21,724 bases of DNA from positions 1 through 21,724 of the IMG/VR virus record IMGVR_UViG_3300025759_000814. One strand, 5' to 3'. The position numbers and the translations under genes were made by a program. Shown here in pieces: positions 1 through 8,534 of the stretch (its first letter is position 1; each line of letters starts with the position of its first letter). Below the pieces are notes generated by a model that saw only the letters and a program-made list of their open reading frames with translations, ran no database searches and was not told where the DNA came from. Source of the stretch: a virus.

Positions 1-382
1 CACAGTACAGCAGCATTGCGGTGCCGTCAGGAACAGCGATACCAGTACCTGAGCTAGTCTTTAGCGTAACAGTATAACTATTACCGACTGAATTATCCGC
101 TACATATAGTTTAGAAGACGCAGGACATACAACCGTCGCATTGCCTGTGAGCGCAGCCCCTGTGTCGGTAAATTTCAATATAGCCGCACGAGATTCAGAT
201 GTAGTTCCATCGGCAGTGGTCAACGTATGAGAATTAGTAGACCATGTATTTATAGTCGCTAACCCAGCAACGGCCTCATCGACCATCGAAGTGATGTTGT
301 CGTTAACCGTATCGCCCCATGTGCCGTCTAAAGTGCCCGAAACAGGCAACGCTAGTTTTAATAATGGTGTATATGTTGTCAT
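1..382 (-). CDS. Fibre-like virion protein, N-terminal part (cut by window edge)
   Basis: This is the first 127 codons of a gene that runs off the left end of the window; no stop is met. ATG at 382 follows a GAGG ribosome binding site and starts 7 bases after the stop of the upstream gene. The protein opens MTTYTPLLKLALPVSGTLDG and continues with GTWGDTVNDNITSMVDEA (about residues 20-37). That Gly-Thr-Trp-Gly head followed by an amphipathic helix is a recurring N-terminus of fibre or appendage proteins in marine phages. After it come Ser/Thr/Gly-rich beta-type segments with an alternating pattern (ILKFTDTGAALTGNATVVCP, KLYVADNS). Its place at the end of the fibre block supports a role in the tail appendage. 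The C-terminus, where receptor binding would normally reside, is not visible, so the exact role is unknown. Confidence 0.75.
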   Translation of the reverse strand, partial: MTTYTPLLKLALPVSGTLDGTWGDTVNDNITSMVDEAVAGLATINTWSTNSHTLTTADGTTSESRAAILKFTDTGAALTGNATVVCPASSKLYVADNSVGNSYTVTLKTSSGTGIAVPDGTAMLLYC

Positions 383-389
383 ACTAGCC

Positions 390-1022
390 TCACTGTTTGT
401 CGTACACGTCTACCCAATTTGGAGTCTGTGCGTCATCCACATCCTGCCATATGAGCAACCTGCCAAGTTCACCCGTAGCTGTCACACTCGTTACTTGTAC
501 CCGCATATTAATAGCAACATCTACATCGCCTACCGTTAGTGTAGCAGAATTACCAACGACTTGGAATATTGCATTTGTAGCCACACTTACGGTGCCTATA
601 GCACCTGTTGCTTGAACCCCTGTAACTGTTGTATTTCCATCAGCGGATACAACTACATTGCCTATAGATCCAGTCACCTGCAGGCCAGTAGGAATGATAG
701 TCGCTGCACCTGTTATGGTAACCGTGCCTAGCGCCGTGGTAGCAGATATTCCTACGACTGTAGCGTTTGCATCCGCGACTACAGTTACGTCACCTATAGC
801 GCCTGTGGCTTCTACTCCAGTGAGCGTAAAGTCCGCATCACCTGTAACAGTTACAGACCCAATACCACCTGTGGCTTCTAAACCAGAAGGTTCTATTAAG
901 GCCGTACCTCTTATGGTAACAGAGCCTAGCGCGGTAGTGGCTTCCACCCCCGTCAAACGAGCTATGTTCTGCTCGAATGTAGACGCTAATGGTGCGCCTG
1001 TAAGAGGGAAGAAGCCTAACAT
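390..1022 (-). CDS. 22-residue tandem-repeat beta-structured virion protein
   Basis: A 210-residue protein made almost entirely of tandem repeats. The unit is 22 residues, for example TGVEATGAIGDVTVVADANA plus two more, and about eight units run from residue 22 to 190. Each carries T-G-h-x-A-T-x-x-h-G-x-V-T-V, alternating hydrophobic and small residues, as expected of a stacked beta fold. Similar repeat proteins occur in the fibre region of marine phages; their function is not established. The last unit ends in LLIWQDVDDAQTPNWVDVYD, an aromatic and acidic tail that could be a contact surface. ATG at 1022 has a GGAGAG site upstream. Units 1-3 resemble units 4-6 in order, which shows a 66-residue duplication. 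A surface or appendage component is the likely role (inference). Confidence 0.75.
   Translation of the reverse strand: MLGFFPLTGAPLASTFEQNIARLTGVEATTALGSVTIRGTALIEPSGLEATGGIGSVTVTGDADFTLTGVEATGAIGDVTVVADANATVVGISATTALGTVTITGAATIIPTGLQVTGSIGNVVVSADGNTTVTGVQATGAIGTVSVATNAIFQVVGNSATLTVGDVDVAINMRVQVTSVTATGELGRLLIWQDVDDAQTPNWVDVYDKQ
704..950 (-). repeat. 198-bp internal duplication in the 22-residue-repeat gene
   Basis: GCCTAGCGC at 726 recurs at 924, and CCT(G/C)TTATGGTAAC near 709 recurs near 907, both 198 bases apart. 198 bases is three 22-residue units, so units 1-3 and 4-6 arose by one block duplication. Confidence 0.7.
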
Positions 1023-1025
1023 TGG

Positions 1026-1328
1026 TTACGGCTCTCCGTGGCTATCGCACCATGCGTCTACAATCGCGTCGATAGCAGAGTCAGACAACTCGTTGCCGTC
1101 CCCATCTAACATTGGGTAGTTAGCATCAATTCCACGCACTCTAGTTTTTAATTCTGCGCGGGTAAGTTCCGTGACACTATCTGGAACATAGTAGTCCCGA
1201 TCAGCAAGGTTCGGGGACCACCCAACCATCGTATTGTCGTCTGGGTTTAGAAATTGCCCACCGTCTTCTACCCATGAAGGCGTGCGTTTAGCCCCTGCTT
1301 CACGGATTAGCATGTACTCAAGAATCAT
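1026..1328 (-). CDS. Hypothetical protein, 100 aa, in fibre region
   Basis: A small acidic protein. The start is firm: ATG at 1328 has GGAGG seven bases upstream and overlaps the end of the preceding gene by 11 bases, implying translational coupling. The N-terminal half contains RTPSWVEDGGQFLNPDDNTM; the C-terminal half is helical and acidic (ELTRAELKTRVRGIDANYPM, then DSAIDAIVDAWCDSHGEP). I recognise no enzyme or binding motif. Small soluble proteins between fibre genes in phages are often fibre assembly chaperones or minor baseplate parts, but nothing in the residues proves this. The upstream neighbour is the coiled-coil protein ending at 1318 and the downstream one the 22-residue-repeat protein starting at 1022. 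Confidence 0.7.
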   Translation of the reverse strand: MILEYMLIREAGAKRTPSWVEDGGQFLNPDDNTMVGWSPNLADRDYYVPDSVTELTRAELKTRVRGIDANYPMLDGDGNELSDSAIDAIVDAWCDSHGEP

Positions 1329-2136
1329 CTTTTGCCTCCAGTCGGAGCATGTACTCCGTGTTCATAAACTCAGTTTTACCAAATAAACGCTCTGCTGTCA
1401 TGTCTACACTCGCGCAATATTTGTCCGCCATTTGATCCAAAAAGTTTTCCAGATCATTAGCGTGGGGTACTGTGCCATCTTTAATGAGCGCAGTTACGTG
1501 TTGGATATACCCGCTTACTTCAGTCAATGACACCTGCGGATGCACACCATATTGTTGCAAGTATTCAATTGTAGCAGTAGATGCACGTCCGCCATCAAGC
1601 AGATTACGATACATAAGTTCAAAGCCCCGTCGCACATGGTGCCGTTTTTCTTCTTTTTCAAACGTCTCTTCGTCCCAATCGTCAATACCATGTTTTGCTT
1701 TGATGTTTTCGTAAGCATCAATCAACGTAGCAATGTCTTTAAATGACCCGTTTATTTTTGACTCCAGCATCATTAGGCCATGCGTTGCGTGACGCAATTT
1801 AGCCTCTGAAACAGGATCATCTTTTTGTTCCAGCGTTTCTATTTTTTTACGTGTTTTAGCATGGTTTACTTGCGCTTCGGATAAAGCCATCTTACGCTTT
1901 TCCACTTCTGCCATTACCTGACGCATCATACGCATAGGCGACTGCCCGTTTAACATAGTCAACGTCATTAATGACAACGTGTGTTGGCTATTGTTGCGGT
2001 CAAACGCACGAGTTTTCTCATCTAACTCAGCTAGATGTTTGTTCACTTTAGCAACCGCAGCAGGGTTCATTCTGTCCGCTGCCATTGCTGGTAAGCTAAA
2101 CGCTACCTCTTCTTTTTTAATGATAGATTTATTCAC
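1318..2136 (-). CDS. Helical, charged protein of unknown function, 272 aa (GTG start)
   Basis: The reading frame is open as far as 2268, but the best start is GTG at 2136. It sits 1 base after the stop of the upstream propeller gene and has GGAG eight bases ahead, and the extra upstream residues would only be antisense-like readthrough of the propeller gene. The product is rich in Lys, Glu, Met and His. A long helix-prone stretch (about residues 22-130, MNPAAVAKVNKHLAELDEKT to KINGSFKDIATLIDAYENIK) looks like a coiled coil. Residues about 150-270 hold several shorter helices (EEKRHHVRRGFELMYRNLLD, LENFLDQMADKYCASVDMTA). It has no transmembrane segment, signal peptide or catalytic motif I can name. 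Lying between fibre genes it could be a fibre chaperone or a helical adaptor; this is inference only. Confidence 0.7.
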   Translation of the reverse strand: MNKSIIKKEEVAFSLPAMAADRMNPAAVAKVNKHLAELDEKTRAFDRNNSQHTLSLMTLTMLNGQSPMRMMRQVMAEVEKRKMALSEAQVNHAKTRKKIETLEQKDDPVSEAKLRHATHGLMMLESKINGSFKDIATLIDAYENIKAKHGIDDWDEETFEKEEKRHHVRRGFELMYRNLLDGGRASTATIEYLQQYGVHPQVSLTEVSGYIQHVTALIKDGTVPHANDLENFLDQMADKYCASVDMTAERLFGKTEFMNTEYMLRLEAKDDS

Positions 2137-2137
2137 A

Positions 2138-3226
2138 TTAGTCTCCTGAACAAGCTCCCAAGGAATATTTAGCCGCTGTAAGATCACCAAAGTCAATGGC
2201 GTTACCGGGAGTTTGGATGGTAATGTACTGAATAGTGTTAATGTCACTACCAGTAGTACCCCCAGCAAAAACTCCCCTTACCCCATTAGAAGTACCATCA
2301 GGCTGGTTTGTTTCACTAAGTAAATCTCCAAAGTCTGTAGCGTTACCTGTCGTATCTGTAGTAACATATTGTATAACATTAGTTCTAGCGGGGTTGCCGT
2401 CATAACCACCAGCAAAAACGCATCTTGTTAAATCTGAGCAAGCCCCCATACCGCTGACTGCTGCTAATAAGTCTCCGAAATCAGTGACATTACCAGTGGT
2501 TGCAATAGTGATGTATTCTATTACATTTAATCTGTTGGGGCTGGCGAAACCTCCAGCAAACAGCGCCCTTACACTACCACTAGCCGCTGCGGTAGTAGAC
2601 TTTGAGCTACTTAAATCACCAAAGTCTATGGCATTACCTGTGGTAGCTATGGTAATATAGTCTAGTACATTACCCGCGGGACTATAACTAGCAAAAACAC
2701 CTCTTTGAGCGTTACTTGCGCCCTTTGTTTGCCTTGCTACTGTTAAATCCCCAAAGTCTGTAGTATTTCCCGTGATGGCTATAGTAATGTATTCCATCAC
2801 ATTTGTTACATCGGAAAACTGTACAGTACCTCCTCCAAAAACACCCCTAACACTATTTGATACCGCACCTACACCAACTTTATTAGCGCTTAAATCACCA
2901 AAGTCCGTAGCATTTCCTGTATTGGCTATTGTAATGTACTCTATTACATTAAAAAAGCTACTTTGGCCCCCTGCAAAAACACCCCTTGATCCGTACCAGA
3001 CCGTTAAAGGTGCCACCGTTGTAGCAGTGTACCACTCTGAGTTAGTATATATCTTTAATACAGATTCACCTGTATCCCACCACAAAGCGCCCTCGTTAGG
3101 GTAACTTGGTGCAGTGGCAGAAGTTGTATATTCACGCTCAACAAAACCGTCTCCCACTTTTACGTTATATGGAAAATCTACGGGGGAACCATTATTTCCA
3201 AGAGAATTTACTTTTAAAGTGCTCAT
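2138..3226 (-). CDS. Six-repeat kelch-like beta-propeller appendage protein (paralogue 3)
   Basis: A 362-residue protein with an N-terminal tether domain and six repeats. Residues 1-90 hold MSTLKVNSLGNNGSPVDFPY and a YTTSATAPSYPNEGALWWDT segment shared with the two upstream paralogues. From about residue 85 the unit RGVFAGG[21 protein letters not shown] recurs six times, counted by the DFGDL motif, at roughly 45-50 residue spacing. Gly-Gly turns followed by a Tyr-Ile-Thr-Ile strand are typical of kelch/RCC1-type blades, so a six-bladed propeller is likely. Such proteins are common in marine phages and are presumed host-surface or glycan-binding appendages. Blade 3 is irregular (VFASYSP instead of VFAGG). 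The ATG at 3226 follows GGAGG. It is the third of three tandem paralogues. Confidence 0.85.
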   Translation of the reverse strand: MSTLKVNSLGNNGSPVDFPYNVKVGDGFVEREYTTSATAPSYPNEGALWWDTGESVLKIYTNSEWYTATTVAPLTVWYGSRGVFAGGQSSFFNVIEYITIANTGNATDFGDLSANKVGVGAVSNSVRGVFGGGTVQFSDVTNVMEYITIAITGNTTDFGDLTVARQTKGASNAQRGVFASYSPAGNVLDYITIATTGNAIDFGDLSSSKSTTAAASGSVRALFAGGFASPNRLNVIEYITIATTGNVTDFGDLLAAVSGMGACSDLTRCVFAGGYDGNPARTNVIQYVTTDTTGNATDFGDLLSETNQPDGTSNGVRGVFAGGTTGSDINTIQYITIQTPGNAIDFGDLTAAKYSLGACSGD

Positions 3227-3250
3227 TTTTAACCTCCAAACGCCGAACCG

Positions 3251-4378
3251 CTAACTGCTTTGTCCAGATGCCGCCCCGCTGGGTCTAGTTGTAAAGAGAA
3301 AATCGCCAAAATCAGCCGCGTTGCCAAGAGTGTCCATAGTAATATAATCCATAGTGTTAGTGTTTGAAAAATTAGACGAAGCACCAGCCACGAATACCGC
3401 TCTTGTCCCATTGCTTACCGCCGCAAAATTACTCCTAGCTAAAGTCAAATCACCAAAATCTGTAGCGTTGCCGGGAGTGTCTGTCGTCATATACTGTATC
3501 ACGTTTACTTTGCTACTTGATACTGTTCCTCCCCCAGCAACCGTTCTGGTTTTATTAGATGTAGCAGCAAGGTTAACAGTAGCAGACAGTAAATCGCCAA
3601 AGTCTGTAGCGTTACCTGTGGTCGCTATCGTAATGTAATCTATAGTGTTATATATAGTTACACCTTGATTGCCTGCCATAAACAAACCGTATGTGGTGCC
3701 CCCAGCGCCAGCTAGACTCCACCTACCAACTGTTAGATCGCCAAAGTCTATAGCGTTACCCGTTGTGTCTATCGTAATATAATCCATAACGGTGTCGTCT
3801 CCATCACCCGCACCGCCACCGAAAACACCTCTAACCGCGTTTGATGCTGCAGCCAAAAGACTTCTGTTTACTGTCAAATCACCAAAATCCGTGGTGTTAC
3901 CTTCATTGACAAAACCAAGGTATTGTATGTAGTTAGCGGGGTCTTGAGCGCCAGATGCCGCCCCCCCACCCCAAACGCCCCTACTACCGTTAGAAACCGC
4001 CGCAGTATAAGAAATCGACCCAGACACAATAGCTTGGCCCCCATACCCAGCAGCGTTGCTAAGTGTATCAAGATTACTTATTTTATAAATAAATTGGTTT
4101 TTACTATCAAACCCTAAAAAAACAGCTTTAGGGCCAAACCATGAAGGCGGCGGAGTCAAAGTGATTGTATACCAATCACCGTTAACATACTGTTTTGTGT
4201 TCGAGCCATTGTACCAAACCGCGCCGTTTGCAGGGGAAGAGGGTTCTGACGCCCCTGTGTAATATTCAGTCATCGTCACCAAACTGGTGATGTTTGTACC
4301 TTCTACTGACAAACCTTGACTAAAAGTTGGCGGTCCACCGGATATGTTTTCAATGTTCGTTGTGTTAAACTTACTCAT
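3251..4378 (-). CDS. Six-repeat kelch-like beta-propeller appendage protein (paralogue 2)
   Basis: A 375-residue paralogue of its two neighbours. The N-terminal part (1-100) carries MSKFNTTNIENISGGPPTFS and YTGASEPSSPANGAVWYNG, matching the same tether segment in the others, then PPPSWFGPKAVFLG as the entry to blade 1. Five clear blades end in TDFGDL or a variant ([24 protein letters not shown] twice, NAADFGDF). The first blade is degenerate: it has no DFGDL and reads KISNLDTLSNAAGYGGQAIV instead. It begins 3 bases after the stop of the upstream paralogue with a GGAG site inside that gene's end, so the pair is probably coupled. The role is presumed receptor or glycan recognition at the virion surface, from family context, not from any visible binding site. 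Confidence 0.85.
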   Translation of the reverse strand: MSKFNTTNIENISGGPPTFSQGLSVEGTNITSLVTMTEYYTGASEPSSPANGAVWYNGSNTKQYVNGDWYTITLTPPPSWFGPKAVFLGFDSKNQFIYKISNLDTLSNAAGYGGQAIVSGSISYTAAVSNGSRGVWGGGAASGAQDPANYIQYLGFVNEGNTTDFGDLTVNRSLLAAASNAVRGVFGGGAGDGDDTVMDYITIDTTGNAIDFGDLTVGRWSLAGAGGTTYGLFMAGNQGVTIYNTIDYITIATTGNATDFGDLLSATVNLAATSNKTRTVAGGGTVSSSKVNVIQYMTTDTPGNATDFGDLTLARSNFAAVSNGTRAVFVAGASSNFSNTNTMDYITMDTLGNAADFGDFLFTTRPSGAASGQSS

Positions 4379-4381
4379 GTG

Positions 4382-5509
4382 TCAGTCTCCAGATGCGCCG
4401 CCCATATAGTTCAACGGTTGGCCCGCGCTAAGATCTCCAAAATCAGATGCATTTCCCGGGGTTTGAATAGTAAAATAATCTATTGTAAGGGCCGTTGCGG
4501 CTTGAGAGCCGCCGCCAAGTATCCCTCTTGTTCCATTCGAGATTCCAGTCGCTTTGTCTCTTACTGCAGTAAGATCTCCAAAATCGGTAGCGTTCCCTGT
4601 AGTTTGTATTGTTACGTATTGAATTACGTTTTGTGCTGCTGAAGTAGTCCCTCCCGCAAAAACACCTCTCGTATCATCCGAACACGATCCCATATTTGCA
4701 GCAGCAGCAAGCAAATCTCCAAAATCAGTTGTGTTTCCTGTAGTTTGTATTGTTATGTATTGAATTGCGTTTTGTGATACACTTGAAGAATTTAAACCAC
4801 CCGCTATTAGTCCGCGAGTTTTGTCCGCGCACGCCGTAGTTTGGTTGCCCCCTGCAGTTGTAATGTCTAAGTCTCCAAAATCATTAGCGCTTCCAGTCGT
4901 TGCAATAAGAACGTAATCAATTACATTAGTCACAGAAAACTGAAAGCCCCCAGCAAACACCCCACGAAGGCCGTCTGAACAACTGCTAAGGTTATATCGA
5001 GAGAATGATAGGTTTCCGAAATTAGTCCCATTTCCAGACGTTGCGAAAGTAATGTAGTCAATGGCAAATGTTATAGAACTACCTCTCCCAGCACCGTAAA
5101 TGCCACGACTTCCGTTAGAACACCCTGCAAGCTCTTTTCTCGCACTTACCAGATTGCCAAAATCTGTAGCGTTTCCTGTCGTAGAAATAGTTACAGACTG
5201 TATGATGTTATAATAATTAGCTCCATCTACTGAACCACCACCCGCAAATACACCTGTATCGCCATAGTAAATAGGAGGTGGCGTTGAGTCTATCTCATAC
5301 CACCCATCATTGACATAATAGTAAATCTTCTCGTCACCAGTGTTCCACCAAACTGCACCGTTTGCAGGGTTATTAGGCTCGGTTGCGGAGGAAGTGTACT
5401 CCATTTGGTTTACAGAGGATAAAGCTGTACCACCTACAGTAATACCATCAGTAGCGTTTGGTGCGCCCGTACCCGCAACATCAGTAATTGTGTCTACTTT
5501 TAACGTCAT
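4382..5509 (-). CDS. Six-repeat kelch-like beta-propeller appendage protein (paralogue 1)
   Basis: A 375-residue protein starting at ATG 5509. That ATG shares four bases (ATGA) with the stop of the fibre gene and has GGTGG upstream; a longer TTG-initiated form at 5524 is less likely. The N-terminus [20 protein letters not shown] leads to [20 protein letters not shown] and a short [13 protein letters not shown] linker. Six blades follow, each ending in (D/N)FGDL or [52 protein letters not shown]. Unit spacing is 47-52 residues. Blades 4 and 5 are the most alike, suggesting recent blade duplication. It is the gene directly downstream of the main fibre and may attach to it (inference). Confidence 0.85.
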   Translation of the reverse strand: MTLKVDTITDVAGTGAPNATDGITVGGTALSSVNQMEYTSSATEPNNPANGAVWWNTGDEKIYYYVNDGWYEIDSTPPPIYYGDTGVFAGGGSVDGANYYNIIQSVTISTTGNATDFGNLVSARKELAGCSNGSRGIYGAGRGSSITFAIDYITFATSGNGTNFGNLSFSRYNLSSCSDGLRGVFAGGFQFSVTNVIDYVLIATTGSANDFGDLDITTAGGNQTTACADKTRGLIAGGLNSSSVSQNAIQYITIQTTGNTTDFGDLLAAAANMGSCSDDTRGVFAGGTTSAAQNVIQYVTIQTTGNATDFGDLTAVRDKATGISNGTRGILGGGSQAATALTIDYFTIQTPGNASDFGDLSAGQPLNYMGGASGD

Positions 5510-7242
5510 GTTACCACCGTCCAAGTTGAGCCAGAAGGCACTGTTACTGTTACACCACTGTCAATCGTAATCGGTCCCGCTGACATGGCATTTTTACCAG
5601 ACGTAATAGTGTAGTTCGCGGTTACATTAGTGTTGTTTTCATAGAACACACCGTCCGCCGCGCCGCCAGCAGCATCTGCCCACTCGCCAGCCGTTGCGCC
5701 AGCGTTTACTGTAAGTACCTGCCCAGCAGTTCCAAGAGACGAAGGGATGTTTGTAGCAATATCAACGCCGTCAACGGTGCCTGAGACAGTAATGTTGCCA
5801 GTTACATCTACACCCGTACTTTTCGTTGCAAGTTTTTCGCTTCCGTAATGGTATAGCTGAACTTCACCCGTGCTTCCATCCGCAACAAAATAATTTGCAG
5901 TGCCGCCGGAGCCATTATCACTTTGAATAAGAACATCTAAATCATTACCAAATTGCCTTATATAGAGATTACCCGTAGAAATATCTATAAAATTATTAGT
6001 TGAATGATATAGTGTAAAATCAGAAGATGAACCAAGTCTTATCTGTGCGTTATCTGGAAATTCTAAGGAATTATTAGAATAATCCCAAACAATGTCATAA
6101 ACACTGCCTGAAAAAGTTACATCACCCGTGAACGTACCACCTGACTTTGGCATAGCTGCATTAGCAGTAGTAGTTGTTGAAGTGAGAACTGCATCACGAG
6201 CGGCAATATCAACGCCATCTACAGTGCCAGAAACCGTTATGTTACCTGTAACTTGAACCCCTGTAGTGGTAGTAGCTAGTTTAAGACTACCATTAGTATA
6301 TAGTGAAACTCCGCCACTCTGAAAACCAACAATAGAATTTGTACCGCCCGAAGTTTTAAGTGTAAAACCACCTCCTGATATAATATTTAAATAAGCATTA
6401 CTTAAATTACTATCAATAACACTTTGAGTACCATCGTGATATATTTCTAAATCACCACCAGTGCCAAATACAGCTTTAGCATTATCTGCAAACTCTAACG
6501 CATTATCAGACTTATCCCATACGACATTGTAAGAGTCGCCCGTAAAGGTAACGTCACCCGTAAACGTACCACCAGCCAGTGGCATTAATGAAGACGTGTC
6601 TATCGTGCCGAAAGATAGAGTGCCAGAACCATTAGTCTGAAGTACCTGATCAGCAGTACCGTCTGAAGTTGGTAAGGTAAACGTATCTACAAAAGATTGG
6701 AGATTAGAGTCATAGGCAAGTACATCTGTGCCAATGGTTAAACCTAGTGAAGTACGCGCTGTAGCACCACTTTCTGTAACAAAGTTAGTGCCGTTTCCGA
6801 CAATAAAATTATTGTCTGTGGGAGTTAAACCTGCAATGTCCGCAAGCTGCGCATCATACGCTTGTACGTCCGAGCCAATAGCAACTCCAAGATTAGTTCG
6901 TGCAGTAGACGCATTATTTAAGTCTGATAGGTTGTTGGATGGCTGCATAATGTCAGCCGCAGCCGCTGTGATAAACACAGTAGCATCACCCGACAAGTTA
7001 ATAGCCGATCCGCCACTAGAACTTTCGCTAGGGGTACGAGATAGTGTCGTACCAGACGCGGTATACGTGCCTGTACCTATTTCCCAATTTGTACCATCTT
7101 CTATCGTGTAACGAACAGAATCACCGTCAGACACCCCAGCGGCAGCGAATGTTTGGTAGCCTGAAACGGCACTCCCTAGAGTTATTGTGCCTGTCCCGGG
7201 CGTAGAAGTTGAGACATAGGCTCTATTCTTTAAAACAGGCAT
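5506..7242 (-). CDS. Tail fibre protein, 578 aa
   Basis: The start [20 protein letters not shown] and the following [20 protein letters not shown] form the N-terminal domain (about 1-95) found on many marine phage fibres, presumably the part that attaches to the tail. Residues 100-215 hold two SDV(Q/L)AYD-type helical stalk segments ([20 protein letters not shown] and [20 protein letters not shown]). Two tandem modules follow at about 220-350 and 365-500, each opening [10 protein letters not shown] and closing [21 protein letters not shown]; they are an internal duplication. The C-terminus (about 530-578, [19 protein letters not shown] to SGSTWTVVT) is a beta-rich cap often seen on such fibres. 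No peptidase S74 chaperone domain is present. ATG at 7242 has an AGAGGT site. Host recognition is the inferred role. Confidence 0.88.
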   Translation of the reverse strand: MPVLKNRAYVSTSTPGTGTITLGSAVSGYQTFAAAGVSDGDSVRYTIEDGTNWEIGTGTYTASGTTLSRTPSESSSGGSAINLSGDATVFITAAAADIMQPSNNLSDLNNASTARTNLGVAIGSDVQAYDAQLADIAGLTPTDNNFIVGNGTNFVTESGATARTSLGLTIGTDVLAYDSNLQSFVDTFTLPTSDGTADQVLQTNGSGTLSFGTIDTSSLMPLAGGTFTGDVTFTGDSYNVVWDKSDNALEFADNAKAVFGTGGDLEIYHDGTQSVIDSNLSNAYLNIISGGGFTLKTSGGTNSIVGFQSGGVSLYTNGSLKLATTTTGVQVTGNITVSGTVDGVDIAARDAVLTSTTTTANAAMPKSGGTFTGDVTFSGSVYDIVWDYSNNSLEFPDNAQIRLGSSSDFTLYHSTNNFIDISTGNLYIRQFGNDLDVLIQSDNGSGGTANYFVADGSTGEVQLYHYGSEKLATKSTGVDVTGNITVSGTVDGVDIATNIPSSLGTAGQVLTVNAGATAGEWADAAGGAADGVFYENNTNVTANYTITSGKNAMSAGPITIDSGVTVTVPSGSTWTVVT

Positions 7243-7261
7243 TTACAATTACCTCTATAGC

Positions 7262-7699
7262 TTACGCAATACGGATGATTGCACTCGTAGAATCCGCTGT
7301 TGGGAACTGGATTTGAAAATCTCCGTTTGAAGACGATTTATCAGAACCAAAATCCAGCACTGCAACTGACGGGTTAGTGCCACCAGATTTGTAGATCAAC
7401 GCACCGCGAGCAGTGATTGTAGATGATGTCCATGTAGTGTTGGAAAAACTTAGGTATACAGTGGTGCCAGACCCACCATTTGTTGGGTTTGTGGATATAG
7501 TAAGTGTATTCCCGCCTGCTGTATATCCAGTGCCAGATACCTCATTTGATGTGGTATATGCTGTGGTAGCAGCACTCAATGTCGCGCTGGACGTATACAG
7601 AGCAATCTTAAATGTTTGCGCCGTATCGCTACTAAAGTCCATTTCACCATCAAGCAACGCTTGCTTGAAACTGGTACACATCGCCTGTGTTATAGCCAT
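7262..7699 (-). CDS. Conserved virion structural protein, 145 aa
   Basis: A 145-residue, Ser/Thr-rich protein starting MAITQAMCTSFKQALLDGEM. Its middle has TFKIALYTSSATLSAATTAY followed by GTGYTAGGNTLTI and a C-terminal SVAVLDFGSDKSSSNGDFQI. This arrangement, with a helical head then a compact beta domain, is a very common small structural protein in marine and alphaproteobacterial phages, normally next to fibre or tail genes. The biochemical role is not known; a tail-tip or collar component is plausible. The start has GGAG ten bases upstream and begins 12 bases after the upstream adaptor-like gene. There is no signal peptide or membrane segment. Confidence 0.75.
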   Translation of the reverse strand: MAITQAMCTSFKQALLDGEMDFSSDTAQTFKIALYTSSATLSAATTAYTTSNEVSGTGYTAGGNTLTISTNPTNGGSGTTVYLSFSNTTWTSSTITARGALIYKSGGTNPSVAVLDFGSDKSSSNGDFQIQFPTADSTSAIIRIA

Positions 7700-7711
7700 A
7701 TCTAGTCTCCT

Positions 7712-8341
7712 TTAACTTACTGGCACTCGGAACTGTCCCGAGCGATAGGCGTCTTCACGTAACTTACCTTCTCCGAGATTTTTTAACAATCCAAGAGATT
7801 GCACAAACATTTTATCATACGTTTGTACCATATCTGGCTCACCTTTTAAGAACCTGATGGCTTCCACCAATGCACCATTTAACAACGCACTGTCAAATTC
7901 ATCCCCAAGCCAAGTGGTGCCTGCCGTAACGATTGACGGTGGGTAATACCCATAGTGAAGCTCCGCAGTATAATTACTGTCAGGCGTTGGACCTAATATG
8001 AAAGAATCATCGTCAAAGTACGCATAGTGTTTGGGAAGCCCTACAGAAGTGGGTGTAGGGTACGCTTCTCTGATAAAGTTCACATCCTTATTTATTAGGT
8101 AGTGATACGCCCCATCGCTATCTACTAGCGCAAGCGAGTATGTGTACAGAAAGTCCGTAGGGGCTGTAAGGTATTTGTTATTTGTGGTCACAGACCCAGT
8201 AACATTTCTACGCAGCGCAGGTATCTGCACTGTGCTATATATTTTCTGTTCGGCCTGCTCCGTGAACATAGCGAGTTGAGCATCTGTGAACGAACTCTCA
8301 CAAATGTCTTCTATATTAGTTTTCAACTCGGTATAGTTCAT
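7712..8341 (-). CDS. Head-tail adaptor-like protein, 209 aa
   Basis: The protein begins MNYTELKTNIEDICESSFTD, then QLAMFTEQAEQKIYSTVQIP, a helical N-terminus that counts as the hallmark of the phage connector/adaptor family found between portal and tail (compare the SU10-type adaptor and P22 gp4-like proteins). A beta-rich middle with NKYLTAPTDFLYTYSLALVD and FILGPTPDSNYTAELHYGYY follows, and a C-terminal helix (LLNGALVEAIRFLKGEPDMV) that would line the connector. Its length fits adaptors of about 200 residues. Family placement is from sequence character recalled by eye, not a search. It sits among other adaptor-like genes. The start at 8341 is 3 bases after the stop of the small basic gene at 8345. 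Confidence 0.7.
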   Translation of the reverse strand: MNYTELKTNIEDICESSFTDAQLAMFTEQAEQKIYSTVQIPALRRNVTGSVTTNNKYLTAPTDFLYTYSLALVDSDGAYHYLINKDVNFIREAYPTPTSVGLPKHYAYFDDDSFILGPTPDSNYTAELHYGYYPPSIVTAGTTWLGDEFDSALLNGALVEAIRFLKGEPDMVQTYDKMFVQSLGLLKNLGEGKLREDAYRSGQFRVPVS

Positions 8342-8344
8342 AAC

Positions 8345-8524
8345 TTACCCCATAGGCCCACGAGCCATAAGACCTTTTGTAGCCGCACCTGTGCCACGAA
8401 CTTTAACACCGCCACCAGATTTATAAGCAGATGTCATCTTCTTGCCCGTCTTCTTGGCGTGGGCTTTTGCTTTCTTTTTCCCCGCTGCCGTATAGGGAAA
8501 AGATTTGTTTCCTACTTTTGGCAT
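8345..8524 (-). CDS. Small Lys/Gly-rich basic protein, 59 aa
   Basis: A short gene with a clear AGGAGG site six bases before ATG 8524. The product starts MPKVGNKSFPYTAAGKKKAK and ends GLMARGPMG. The KSFPYTAAGKKKAKAHAKK type of start is frequent among tiny marine phage proteins. Residues 36-50 (SGGGVKVRGTGAATK) echo the GGKVRG-x-G motif that ends three proteins at 10412-11420, although here the final CKMR is replaced by GPMG. The protein has about 14 Lys/Arg and almost no acidic residues, so nucleic acid or capsid-surface contact is plausible. No function is known. Confidence 0.7.
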   Translation of the reverse strand: MPKVGNKSFPYTAAGKKKAKAHAKKTGKKMTSAYKSGGGVKVRGTGAATKGLMARGPMG

Positions 8525-8534
8525 TACATACCTC

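Noticed and set aside
658-1119. Open plus-strand frame of 153 codons
   Set aside because: It is antisense to the 22-residue-repeat gene, whose repeats keep the opposite frame open. It has no ribosome binding site and breaks the packed operon.
1026-1328. EF-hand calcium loop in DGDGNELSDS
   Set aside because: The glycine expected at loop position 6 and the glutamate at position 12 are absent, and no flanking helix pair fits.
2137-2268. Longer N-terminus for the 272-residue gene (316 residues)
   Set aside because: The first 44 residues lie wholly inside the upstream propeller gene and have the hydrophobic look of an out-of-frame reading; GTG 2136 has a GGAG site.
2138-5509. Diversity-generating retroelement acting on the propeller genes
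   Set aside because: No reverse transcriptase and no template/variable repeat pair with adenine-specific changes is seen; repeats are explained by protein blades. A template outside the window cannot be excluded.
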